From NCBI GenBank assembly GCA_030685235.1, contig MU839109.1, positions 310,001-374,000 on the forward strand: a DNA stretch of 64,000 bases. Direction: 5' to 3'. Below the pieces are notes generated by a model. That model did not search any database, was not told the origin of the DNA, and saw only the letters and a list, made by a program, of their open reading frames with translations. The stretch is from Copromyces sp. CBS 386.78 (taxonomy: Eukaryota; Ascomycota; Sordariomycetes; Sordariales; Sordariaceae). Shown piece by piece: positions 1 to 8,982 of this stretch. Made by a program: the position numbers and the translations under genes. How positions within the stretch are numbered: the first letter of the stretch is position 1; the number at the start of each line of letters is the position of its first letter.

Positions 1-103
1 TTTGGCCAATACGACGGGCAAGTGGGCCGAGGACGTGGATGGGTTTGTGAAGAAGCAGAAGAGGGATTTCCTCTTGGGGGGGATTAAGAAGAGTTTTTTT
101 TAA
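1..103 (+). CDS. 3' end of an unidentified protein-coding gene (partial)
   Basis: An open frame enters from the left edge (codons start at base 2) and ends in TAA at 101-103. The last 33 residues are charged and Lys-rich, ending in GGIKKSFF. GC content and codon use match the host genes further right. The rest of the gene lies outside the window, so no family can be named. The alternative, a chance frame, is possible because only 33 codons are visible. Confidence 0.5.
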   Translation, partial: LANTTGKWAEDVDGFVKKQKRDFLLGGIKKSFF

Positions 104-187
104 GCTTTTGATAGCTTTTGAGCGGGCGGTACTGGACGGATAGGGAGGGTAGGTAGGTAAACAAAGTAGAAGTAACAAGACAAGTAA

Positions 188-680
188 ACCTCATTTACTT
201 GTATTTCCATGGTATGTATGGTTTACGGTACACGTCAAATCCACACTTTTTGTTCTCCGATTTTGGATATTGATATTGATATCCCCGGCCTCTCGCTCGC
301 CTTGCCTTCGTTGCCTTTGTTGCCTTGTTTATCAAGGTAGGTACCTACCCTCGCCCACTCAGGACAAAATAAAATAGAATAGAATAGATGACACTCATTG
401 AAGTCCGCCACCGCCCACTCAAACTCAAAACACCCAAACCCACCGACTGCAGCCATTCAGAACACCACCACGACACCACGACACCACGAACGAAAACCAC
501 TCAGCATCTTTTACCGTACCGCTTTCGATCGATGCCCAGCCCAGCCCAGCCCGGTAATGGCGTCTTGCAGTGTCAAGCTATCTTTTACAGTCCTGGTGTG
601 CCGTGGTGTATTTTGGGCAGGCAATTCAGGTGAGGTGGTAGTCGGCTTCCCGTCATGCGCTAGGTAACAGCCGTAACGCC
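188..680 (+). repeat. Diverged intergenic duplicate, copy A
   Basis: Several blocks recur in the same order and orientation in copy B (1660-1920): a CATTTACTTGTATTTCCATGG block, a GGTAGGTACCTACCCTC block followed by ATGACACTCA, an ATTCAGAACACCACCACGA block, a CAGCATCTTT..CGATGCCCAG block, and GTCGGCTTCCCGTCATGCG. Copy A is longer because of short tandem expansions such as repeated GACACCAC and CCCAGCCCAG. This is a true homologous pair seen directly in the sequence; function is unknown. Confidence 0.75.
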
Positions 681-1275
681 CAAACAGTTAACAGTCTGGG
701 CTGGGCTGGGCTGGGCTGGGCTGGCTTATTCTATTCTATTCTATTCTACAACTTTGGACTAACTCGGCCCGGGGGTGTTGTCATGTCATCATCATCAATT
801 TTGTGTGTCCTGTCCTGTCCTGGTGGGGTGGGGCGGGGCGGGGGGAGCTGTGATGAGCTACCTTTACTGTGTGTGTGTGTACTGTACTTGCCATGTATCG
901 ATGTGTGTGTGCTAACCCTATTTTATAGTATGTTTGGTAGTAACTAGAACTAGTAACCATTCAGCAATAATGGAACAAACAATGGAACAAACAGACAGTG
1001 GTAGAATGGTGGGTAGGTAGGTAGGTAGGGGGATAAATGAAGACGGTGAGTCAGTGCAGTAAGCGGACAATGGAAATGGCTTCTTCCTTTTTTTTTTTTT
1101 TTTTTTTGGAGGAGAGGTAGGTACCGTAGGTAGAGGTACCTCATATCTATTATAGAAGAGAACCAAGGCTCGTTCCGTCATCATGCCACGTCACAGTTAG
1201 AAGCAAATATGATACGTTGAAGAAGGGAATAACAAGAACAAACGCAAGAACAGACATCAAGGCCCCAAAAAAAAA

Positions 1276-1309
<34 letters not shown>

Positions 1310-1405
1310 CCGGAAATAAATATTCATGCCCCACTTTGTAAAATTGGGGTTGGTATTTTTGAGTTTTTGGATGTTCGTCCACCAGGAAATTGGAAAAAAA
1401 AAAAA

Positions 1406-1415
1406 NNNNNNNNNN
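1406..1415. other. Assembly gap (10 N)
   Basis: Ten consecutive undetermined bases sit between a poly-A run and a poly-T run. The gap length is probably nominal. The sequence left of it (1308-1405) resembles the sequence at 1563-1655, so local collapse or duplication by the assembler is likely. Confidence 0.99.
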
Positions 1416-1462
1416 TTGCTTGTTCCGTTTTTTTTTTTTTTTTTTTTTAATATTTTTAAACC

Positions 1463-1517
<55 letters not shown>

Positions 1518-1518
1518 C

Positions 1519-1564
<46 letters not shown>

Positions 1565-1659
1565 CAGGAAGAGAAGATGCATGCACCACTTGTGAATCTT
1601 GAGGTTGGTAGATGTGAGTATTGGGAGAGTCGTCCACCAGGAAATTGGAAGAACAAGAT

Positions 1660-1920
1660 AATCATTTACTTGTATTTTCCATGGTTTACGTCAAATCTAC
1701 AGTTGTATTAAGGTAGGTACCTACCCTCTCCCAGGACAACATGGATGACACTCAAGCACCAAACCCAGCCATTCAGAACACCACCACGAACGAAAATCAG
1801 CATCTTTACCCGCATTCGATGCCCAGTAATGGAGTGTTGTCAAGCTATACATTCCTGGTGTATTTTGGGCAATCAATTTAGTCACTTGTTGTCGGCTTCC
1901 CGTCATGCGTCAACGCCGTG
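1660..1920 (+). repeat. Diverged intergenic duplicate, copy B
   Basis: This is the shorter partner of copy A (188-680), with the same order of shared blocks and with deletions relative to A. It lies directly downstream of the stop codon of the minus-strand HNH-like gene. The copies differ by indels and substitutions that are not mainly C-to-T, so RIP does not explain the divergence well. Confidence 0.75.
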
Positions 1921-1979
1921 AGGTCGGAGTAGGTAGGCATGTTGCGTTAACCGCCGTGAGCGCGAACTGAGGTGGTGGT

Positions 1980-3152
1980 TCAGCCTGAGTCGTCATCTTG
2001 GTCGTCGTCGTCCTCATAACCATCATCCATCGTACTATACTCCAACTCGTCATCTTCCGTGTCCGTATCCTCATTTTCCCGATCCTCATGATTATCCCGG
2101 GCTGTCTCAAATGACTCAATCGCCTTTGCCACTTCCTCCTTCACCCTTAGAATTTCCGCTTCCGGGAGTGTGATGGTGCGTGGGACCTTCTCCGCTTCGA
2201 CCAACCTAAGAAATCCTTCGATTTCTTCTGGGGCTGTGATTTCGTTATGGGCTGCCATTGCAAGCAGCATTCCGGTTCTCGTGTATCTTCCCGGAGTTGC
2301 GAAGGGCTTGTTGGTGCGGTACCTGGCCCACACGTCTTCCCAGCCCGTCCTCTTAAGTTGTCTGATTCGGATGAGGGCGAGCATGAACCTGAAAAACAGG
2401 AATCGCGACGCTGGGCGATTGTGGTTTAGAAAAACCAATTCCCTCTGGTCAAGCGTGTCTTTTGCTTTGGGTTGATCCTTGTGTTTCCCCTTGTCAAGGA
2501 GGGAAAAGACGATCGCGTTCTTGATGTCAGGGGAAATGAGCTCGACCTTCCATCGGGTGATGGGAACTTCCGAAGGATCGACAGGAACGATGACAAACTG
2601 GTATTTATCAAACCAGCCCTCAAGTTGATCCTCTAGTAAGAGACAGTTCGTAGGGCTGCCGATTTCGCCTGCCCGCTCGCCGAATAGGTGCTTCAACACC
2701 AACTGGTCATCCATGTAGAATGGCACGATGTGTACTGCCTTGGCTGATGACCATAGAAGGTACCGGCCACTGATATGGCACCAAACCCCGACATCGGTCC
2801 TATCAGCATTGGGTCGGTCAGAAAGCAATGCATCATAAAACTCCTCGGTGTTCTTCCTCATCCAGGAGCCATCAAGAGCTGATGCAATTCTCTTCCTTGC
2901 CATCTTCATTCCCTTCTTGTACTCTTTGGGGGTGATTAGTCCCGCTGTCTTCTTTAGTTCGAGGAGACATATTTCCTGTTCGGCTATGTCTCTCTCCATC
3001 CTCGCGATTTGTTCGGCTAGTTGTGCTTTCTTGAACCACTCCTGAGCGTTGTTTGAGCTACCAGGCTCCGTATCAAGTTCCTCCCAGGAGCTTGACAGCA
3101 TCTCATGGACCCTTGGGCGTTTTTGGACGCGTTTCTCCACGTTTTCGCTCAT
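1980..3152 (-). CDS. HNH_2-type endonuclease-like protein (degenerate), fungal family
   Basis: This is a single-exon gene of 390 residues. The ATG at 3152 is preceded by CAAAC and is the first plausible start; an upstream extension of the frame would need GTG and looks like 5' UTR. Residues about 36-70 form a predicted amphipathic helix or coiled coil. Residues about 120-205 look like the HNH_2 fold of many fungal proteins: Cys125 near a SG pair, the core HIVP (141-144), Asn169 followed by LLL, then WFDKY and a hydrophobic IVPV strand. The position usually held by the last catalytic His (before xxFD) is Glu178, so nuclease activity is doubtful. The C-terminal ~45 residues are strongly acidic (DTEDDE and runs of D). 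The family is large in filamentous fungi and poorly characterised; the cellular role is unknown. The family call is by motif only. Confidence 0.7.
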   Translation of the reverse strand: MSENVEKRVQKRPRVHEMLSSSWEELDTEPGSSNNAQEWFKKAQLAEQIARMERDIAEQEICLLELKKTAGLITPKEYKKGMKMARKRIASALDGSWMRKNTEEFYDALLSDRPNADRTDVGVWCHISGRYLLWSSAKAVHIVPFYMDDQLVLKHLFGERAGEIGSPTNCLLLEDQLEGWFDKYQFVIVPVDPSEVPITRWKVELISPDIKNAIVFSLLDKGKHKDQPKAKDTLDQRELVFLNHNRPASRFLFFRFMLALIRIRQLKRTGWEDVWARYRTNKPFATPGRYTRTGMLLAMAAHNEITAPEEIEGFLRLVEAEKVPRTITLPEAEILRVKEEVAKAIESFETARDNHEDRENEDTDTEDDELEYSTMDDGYEDDDDQDDDSG

Positions 3153-4299
3153 GTTTGTTGGCTGGTTGGGTGGTTGTGAAACTCGTGAAGTCGACAATGG
3201 GATGTCGTTCAAAGTCGGGCAAAGAGGGAAGCGGAAAAGGTACCGGAAGGTTGATAGTGCAGGTTTGGAGGATGATTTAGTTCGAGGCACGAGGCGTGGG
3301 GGAACGGAAGCAAGATAACAATAAGGGGTGTGTAAAAGTGGTTGAAACCAATGGGGAGAATTGATGGTTTGATTGGTCTAAGGAAGGAAGGGGAAAATCC
3401 CAAGGAGGTGCCCGGTCCTGAACCTAAATACCCGAAAGTCGAAGAAGAAGGTGGGGGACGAAATCCACTGGTCTCAGGTGTAATGATTTGTAGGTGACAA
3501 TTGCTTGCGGAAGCTACTATGGTTGGGGCTTGGAAAGTATGATAGGGCAGTCGATGTTGCTGTATTAGATTCCACTTGTGAAAGGACGGGGAGCTTGGGA
3601 CTTATATATGTCTTCGGGAAACTTGTATTGGGAAAGAACTGCACGGATGGCGCAATTCTGCCATTCCGCAATATTTCGGGGTATCCGGTTTAAGCTGTCC
3701 CTGGCAAAGGGGCACTTGCAGCATTGCAGACAGCTCGAATCTCTACCAAAACCCAAACCCCAAGGTACATACTTCCTGCATACAAGTACCCAAGGTGGTA
3801 CCTATGTACAAGACACAACTCATTTTTTCCCCGGTGTAATTCTACGGTACTTGGTCTAAACTGAGATCATCGCGGTCATCCTAGAGTGGAGGAGGGAGAG
3901 GACAGGCCTTAGTGTTTCCCTGGCTGGTTGCTGTTCAAGAGGTATTTTTCTTGATGCTTCTGCACTCCCGAGGCCACTCCGACTCCAACTCCGACGCCCT
4001 CTCCGGAGTGCGTTGCATATTTACTGCGCAGGGAGGTAGTCAGGGTCAAAAGAAGTTCAAAAGCTGCATGTCCAAATATTCCATACTGCACCGCTTGGCG
4101 TGGTGAACAAATAAAACATTGCTGCGACGAATATTTCCCGAGTCAGAAGATTCTTTAAAGAACACTTTCTTCTATCTCTTTCCCCTTCTCGCAATCCAAG
4201 ACCGTTGAAATCTCACACACACAAAAACGTTTCATACCTTGGTTCATCATCACACTTCACACAGAGTTGAGAAAAAACAAGAAAACACACACATCAATA
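3153..4299. other. Divergent intergenic region between the HNH-like and secreted-protein genes
   Basis: No gene is supported. The part just before 4300 is CT- and CA-rich (ACACACAAAA, CATCACACTTCACAC), typical of a fungal 5' untranslated leader, so it likely carries promoters for both flanking, divergently transcribed genes. Confidence 0.6.
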
Positions 4300-6369
4300 A
4301 TGGCAAACACTCCCAATTTCCGGAGCCTTCTTTGGCTGTTATTCGTCTTCGTTTGGGCCGCATACGCCCTCGTCGCCGTGGACAGAGCCAAGACAGAAAG
4401 TCTTCAACTCTTCGAAACGGACACTCTGGTGATTTCGTCCCCGGAACTCAAGGTGTCGTCTATCACCGGAACTGTAACTCCGAACAGAACGGAGACTACA
4501 TTTTTGACTAGGACGGTTTTGCTCGGTGTTACTGAGGATGAAAGAGGTCAGCCTTTTGAGACTACCGGGACCGGGGTTGAGAGTCTTCTCACCTCATCCT
4601 CCACAGAAGCGGCAACCGTCACCACCGACGTAGCCATCACCTTCTCACCCAGCAAGGCCTCTCCCTCATTAGCACCGACGGAACCCCCCAAGACCGAGGG
4701 CCGCATGACCTTGTTCTCTACAGTCTCCGTCTCGTCGTCTGCGTCTCTGAGCACAACAAAGACGACTTCCAGATCCTCCGCCTGGCCCTTCACCATAATC
4801 CCATTTCTAAAAGACTCAATAACAAAGGTCAAGTCCCCACCAGCGACGGCAACCGCCGCCTCAGACATGGGCACGCCCAACAACGACATGGGCAACACAG
4901 ACACAGTCAACAACGATGCAGTCAACAACGACGCAGTCAACACAGAAACAGGCCAACGATTCGAGAGTGAGATTACCAAGACACACCCTGCCGATTCCGT
5001 CTTTGCTTCGGTCATCTCGTCTCCAACTCCAACAGACACAGGCACCATACTCTCAACAGAAAGAGTTGTAGAGGTAGCCACGGGTTCAGCAACCATCACA
5101 ACAACCGACAAGGCCACAACCACAGCCATCAAAATTGTCACCGTGACCCGCAGCCGTACATCCTTCTCAACCATCATGGTCAAACCCGATGCCCACATCC
5201 CCAGTCCCATCGGCACCGGCACCACCTCCCATGCGCACCGCACCACAACCACCACCACCACCGTGCCCGAGCACACCACCACCGTGCTCGAGCACACCAA
5301 AACCATAACCAGCACCAGAACCACCACAACCGACCCCGCCCCGCAACAACAACAAGAAGATGTCCCCGCCCCCGCCGCCGTCGACCCCGTGGTCGTAACT
5401 GTCATTGTCCCCGCCTCCCCCAAACCCACCTACACCCCCCAACTCAACACTTCCCCCCTCACCAACCCCCTCCTCCACGCCGCCCCCCTCCCCCCTTCCC
5501 CCGAAGGAATAGAATCCCTCTACCACCCCCATCAAAACCGTCTACTCAACTGCTACCACACCGGCCGCGTCGAGTCGCGCACAGACATGATCAAATCCAT
5601 CACCTCCTTCTGCCGCTACCTCTCGCGCGAAGCCCACGGCCTATCAGGCCCCCATCCCCGACCGGAGCCTCCAACCTTTTACATCCCAGCCACTCCCTAC
5701 GACACCTCCCCCCCTCCTGCGCCGGACCTAGAAGCCATGGAGGCAGCCCTGGAGCACCTCGAAGAAGAAGAGGCCAACGAAAAGGCTAATAACCTGTCCT
5801 ACCCCCTACCGCTGGTAGGCTACCGCCAACACCAGTTCAACTTTGTCGACATGGGCTTCGTCCTCCCCTACACGCACGTGCTCGTTTCCCTCGAAATCAA
5901 GTCCGGGTGCGAATGGCCCTTTTCCCAACAAGAATGTAACGCGTACCTGCGCATCCCGGTCGACCAGTGCCAGCGCGGCTCGGGCGAGCAGTTCAAGAAG
6001 GGGGGCACGGTGCAGGGGCGGACTGGGTACGGCGATTTCTACGGGAAACCGCACCTTGCGCCGGACGGGGTGCACCAGGATGGGATGTGGGAGAGCGGCT
6101 GGCTGGGCGATGGCGAACTGGACCGGATGCAGAGGGAGGGACGGACGGAACAGAGACTGGGGGAGATGATTGAGGAAAAGGGGATGAGCAGGACGTGTCT
6201 TGTTTGGAGGATTGATGCGGAGAGTGGAAAGGTTTATCCAAAGGAAAATGCGGAGAGGCTGGATTTGCCGCCGCCCAAGAAGAGGCCGGTTCCTGAGGAG
6301 GAGACAAAGTACCTTCCCGTTACGATGGGTGGGGGGGAGGTTGTTTATTCGCCGGTTGTGGACGGTTAG
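4300..6369 (+). CDS. Large secreted Thr/Ser-rich (mucin-like) protein with a Cys-containing C-terminal domain
   Basis: This is one exon of 689 residues, starting at the ATG in the context CAATAATGGC. Residues about 8-28 are hydrophobic (LLWLLFVFVWAAYALVAV) and act as a signal peptide or N-terminal anchor. Residues about 35-390 are rich in Thr, Ser and Pro, with near-repeats such as NNDAVN and TTTTTTVPEHTTTV, as expected for an O-glycosylated stalk. A Pro-rich spacer follows. The last ~260 residues are more ordered, with CYHTGR, SFCRYL, then GCEWPF..ECNAYLRIPVDQC and a KKGG element; the four close cysteines suggest a disulfide-held fold at the wall or outside the cell. I recognise the style of the C-terminal domain from other fungal secreted proteins but cannot name the family. 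Function is unknown; adhesion or wall association is inference. Confidence 0.8.
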   Translation: MANTPNFRSLLWLLFVFVWAAYALVAVDRAKTESLQLFETDTLVISSPELKVSSITGTVTPNRTETTFLTRTVLLGVTEDERGQPFETTGTGVESLLTSSSTEAATVTTDVAITFSPSKASPSLAPTEPPKTEGRMTLFSTVSVSSSASLSTTKTTSRSSAWPFTIIPFLKDSITKVKSPPATATAASDMGTPNNDMGNTDTVNNDAVNNDAVNTETGQRFESEITKTHPADSVFASVISSPTPTDTGTILSTERVVEVATGSATITTTDKATTTAIKIVTVTRSRTSFSTIMVKPDAHIPSPIGTGTTSHAHRTTTTTTTVPEHTTTVLEHTKTITSTRTTTTDPAPQQQQEDVPAPAAVDPVVVTVIVPASPKPTYTPQLNTSPLTNPLLHAAPLPPSPEGIESLYHPHQNRLLNCYHTGRVESRTDMIKSITSFCRYLSREAHGLSGPHPRPEPPTFYIPATPYDTSPPPAPDLEAMEAALEHLEEEEANEKANNLSYPLPLVGYRQHQFNFVDMGFVLPYTHVLVSLEIKSGCEWPFSQQECNAYLRIPVDQCQRGSGEQFKKGGTVQGRTGYGDFYGKPHLAPDGVHQDGMWESGWLGDGELDRMQREGRTEQRLGEMIEEKGMSRTCLVWRIDAESGKVYPKENAERLDLPPPKKRPVPEEETKYLPVTMGGGEVVYSPVVDG

Positions 6370-6633
6370 GTAGGGAGGGGGTTTAGATGGTTGGAGGTGT
6401 TGAAGGGGTGGGGGAGGAAGGAAGGGAAAGGAAGGCAGGGCAGCGGAAGGAAGACAGGCAGGGAAACAGCTTGTCGGCCGCCCACACCACCGTTATTGCC
6501 TGCGTATAAGTATCAAACGTCGGTCGAGCGCGCTTTAGCCTGCTTTGACACAACATCCTCTTTACCTGACTATCACCTTCTTCCTTTCTCGAACTCCCAC
6601 ACATTACTCTTTCCTCTCACCAACACATTAATC

Positions 6634-7520
6634 ATGGCGGCACAAAGCGATTTCATTTCCGCTTGCGAAACCGGGGACGCTGACGCGGTTACCAGAATTC
6701 TCAAAGAGGAAGTTGTTGTATCGGCCGACGAACTGCAGAAAGGTCTGTCCAGGGCCGCATGGAGAGGTCACCCTGCCGTGGCCAACATCTTGCTCTCCAA
6801 AGGCGAAGGCGCCAGGGTTGACAGGATGAGCTTGGTGGGAAGTGTCAACCACGGCTCGGATCCGACCATGTTCGACCTCTTTGTCAAATATCATGGCTTT
6901 GATATCAACTCGACCGAATTTGATGAGGGTTGTACGCCACTTCGGTAGGATAATCTCAACAACACTCCAGCATCGTTACGTGAACCCTAGGTATACAGCA
7001 CTTCGAGAATGGGGGCTAACTAAGGTAACCGTTGGGATTACATTAGACTGTCTGTTGGCAATGAGAACCTTACGCGCTGGCTTCTGGCCCACGGTGCAGA
7101 CCCCAACGTTGTTGCTCATGACCGGAGCAGCACTTCGCCCCTTGTCTCAGCTGCGGTCACTGAGAAGGGTGGTAGTGCTGTCCGTATGCTTTGTGAGGAG
7201 CACGGCGCAGTATGTGCTAGAGCCTAACATCCTTCATCATGCCATCCAGTCTAGTAGAACTAGGATGTCAGATCGCCGGGAAAGGGTGGAACGTGCAGTT
7301 GGTGCGGGCTGGCGCTAATATTAACTACATTGATCCCAAACGCAAAGGAACACCGTTACACTGTGCCGTTGTGTACAACAGAGGCGACGTTGTGGAAGCA
7401 CTTATTGAGCTGGGTAAAGCTGATCCGAACGTGGTGTTTCAGGGCCAGACGGCGGCCGATGTGGCCCTGGATCGGGGTCAGACGCTTCGGCATTATCTGA
7501 AGATTCTTACGAGTTTCTGA
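6634..7520 (+). CDS. Ankyrin-repeat protein (three exons)
   Basis: The model is join(6634..6944, 7047..7209, 7272..7520), 240 residues. The ATG lies in the context TTAATCATGGCG. Intron 1 (GTAGGA..CATTAG) has a GCTAAC branch site about 26 nt before the acceptor, and intron 2 starts GTATGT and contains CCTAAC. Splicing joins GCTPL directly to RLSVGNENLTRWLLAHGADP, restoring a classic ankyrin consensus. Later repeats show LVRAGANINY, KGTPLHCAVVYNRGDVVEAL and DPNV. Four to six repeats span nearly the whole protein, with no other domain and no signal peptide. Ankyrin arrays bind proteins; the partner cannot be read from sequence. The second junction (GA|IAGKGW) is less certain than the first because the flanking repeat is imperfect. 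Confidence 0.8.
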
Positions 7521-7799
7521 AGGATAAGACAAAGGTTACTCCAGAGAGAGGAGTAGGTTGCGAGCCTTAAGCAAGGTGGACGAACAGACTATCGGTAGTG
7601 TTTCCTTTCTATGTCTCCTGTCTTAGTGAGGATGTAAAAAGATGCAGGCACTTGACAGTTTTCCTCTTCAGGTTGGCTTCATTCTTCACAATCATCACTG
7701 TATGTATGTACGATTCAAACATCAAACTCTTTCATTGGACATCAATCTATTATTCTGGACTTTCCTTTCGCACTGTTATTCGCATCGCTACCTCACAGG

Positions 7800-8066
7800 A
7801 TGAAGACATCCTTGGTCTCTCTTACAACGCGAGGTCTTTTGGCGCTTCTTGCGGTTCTCATCGGCCCCAGTAAGGTACTCTTGCGTCCTTATCAGGTATA
7901 TCGAGCTATTCTTCAGAAAAGCTTACCATTATAAGAGGTAATGTTATTGGTAGGTATCAACTGAATTGCAGCCAACCACGCCGGTGACCAGACTCACTTG
8001 TCACTTAAACGGTCTCCCAAACTCCGCAATCATCTACACCACCCCTTGAAGAAGCGAGATAAGTAG
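7800..8066 (+). CDS. Candidate small secreted peptide precursor (two exons)
   Basis: The proposed model is join(7800..7869, 7972..8066), 54 residues. It is preceded by a CT/CA-rich leader-like stretch (CATCAAACTCTTTCATTGG). Exon 1 encodes MKTSLVSLTTRG followed by LLALLAVLIG, a good signal peptide. The intron begins GTAAGG and ends AATTGCAG. Exon 2 encodes a short basic tail with dibasic sites LKR and KKR, possible Kex2-type cleavage points, ending in TAG. No homologue is recognised, and splicing is inferred only from consensus sites; the branch point is weak. Exon 2 might continue through a further intron at GTAGAT overlapping the stop, giving a longer protein towards the MITE at 8289. Confidence 0.35.
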
Positions 8067-8288
8067 ATACGCCAACTCTCCCTGCGGCGCTTGCAGTACG
8101 GGCCCCGGTGGCCTTTATCGACTCCCTTTCCGCCCGAGAGGCTCACTACACACAAACGCAGCAATCCCGCAATAATCGCAAGACGAGTGAAAAGAAGAGA
8201 AAAGGTGGTGGACTGTTGATGAAGCTGGAGCGTTGGCTGAGCTCATGTCGGATGCCGCATTGGTGGAGGCCGGAATAGTGGCTTACTT

Positions 8289-8750
8289 CAGGGGGCGCAA
8301 CAATTCAAAGGTTAAGAAAGCAAAGCAAATCCCCCTCGTCTTACACAAAGCAAATCCACGTATAAATCACGTAAATCAAAGTAAATCTGAGCTTAGATTT
8401 GCTTTGTTAGCTTTGCGTATTTTGTAAGAGGTATAGAATTTCGTATAAGACATACCTCTCCGGTGTGTGATATTTGCTGCAGATGGTCGGATGCATATGA
8501 TAGTATATTAACGAGAAAAAGTATCGTATTTCGCCCGGGCAACGAGCAATATTAGTTGCCCGAGAAGGTGTAGATGTGGTTATTTGAGTGGTGCTGGAAG
8601 GTTAATATATACCGGAAAATTTTTATTCCGAAGCAAATCTAACAAAGCAATTTAAATCTAGTTGTAAACAAAGCAATTCTGGCTCGATCTCGACAAAGCA
8701 ATTCAAATCTTTCACCAGATTTGCTTTGATTTGAATTGTTGCGCCCCCTG
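8289..8750. mobile_element. hAT-type MITE, 462 bp, with terminal inverted repeats and 8-bp target duplication
   Basis: The ends are a perfect 21-bp terminal inverted repeat starting CAGGGGGCGCAAC. The element is flanked on both sides by the identical 8-mer GCTTACTT (8281-8288 and 8751-8758). Eight-base duplications with CAGGG-like ends are typical of hAT transposons. The interior has no coding capacity but holds many copies of ACAAAGCAA and its complement near both ends, like subterminal transposase-binding sites of hAT elements. The base composition is not RIP-like, as expected for an element short of the length RIP usually needs. The insertion lies in a stretch that would otherwise read as an open frame (8191-8801 with the element removed). 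Confidence 0.92.
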
Positions 8751-8982
8751 GCTTACTTGCGTTTAACTTCACCATACCAAAGACTCGCACAACTCTGTTA
8801 GCGTCTGTTAGTGTTCCACCCCTTGTACCTTCCCTGCGTTTGCACTCCGCTCCGCACTTCCACGCACCAGCACCAGCACGACATGACGCATTCGCAATCA
8901 CCAACTTCCGTGTTCCATTCCGTCCCATTCCATGTTGCTGCCCAAAACACCATCTTAATCAAAATAGCAACATCCCACCCTT

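Larger units (their letters stand above)
104..1979. other. Long intergenic region with homopolymers, short tandem repeats and an assembly gap
   Basis: No credible gene is seen. The region holds GGCTG and TTCTA short tandem repeats around 700-750, repeated GGTAGGTACC-type palindromes (about 333, 1118, 1712), poly-T and poly-A runs (1088-1107, 1267-1308, 1428-1448, 1465-1563) and a 10-N gap. Two diverged copies of one intergenic segment occur here and are listed separately. Predicted proteins in this stretch are homopolymer translations and are discounted. Confidence 0.8.

Noticed and set aside
1181..1665. Frames encoding poly-Phe or poly-Lys proteins around the gap
   Set aside because: They are translations of A/T homopolymers and N bases.
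4548..5429. Minus-strand frame of ~290 codons opposite the secreted protein
   Set aside because: It is the Val/Gly-rich shadow of the Thr-rich coding strand, with no ATG context or domain.
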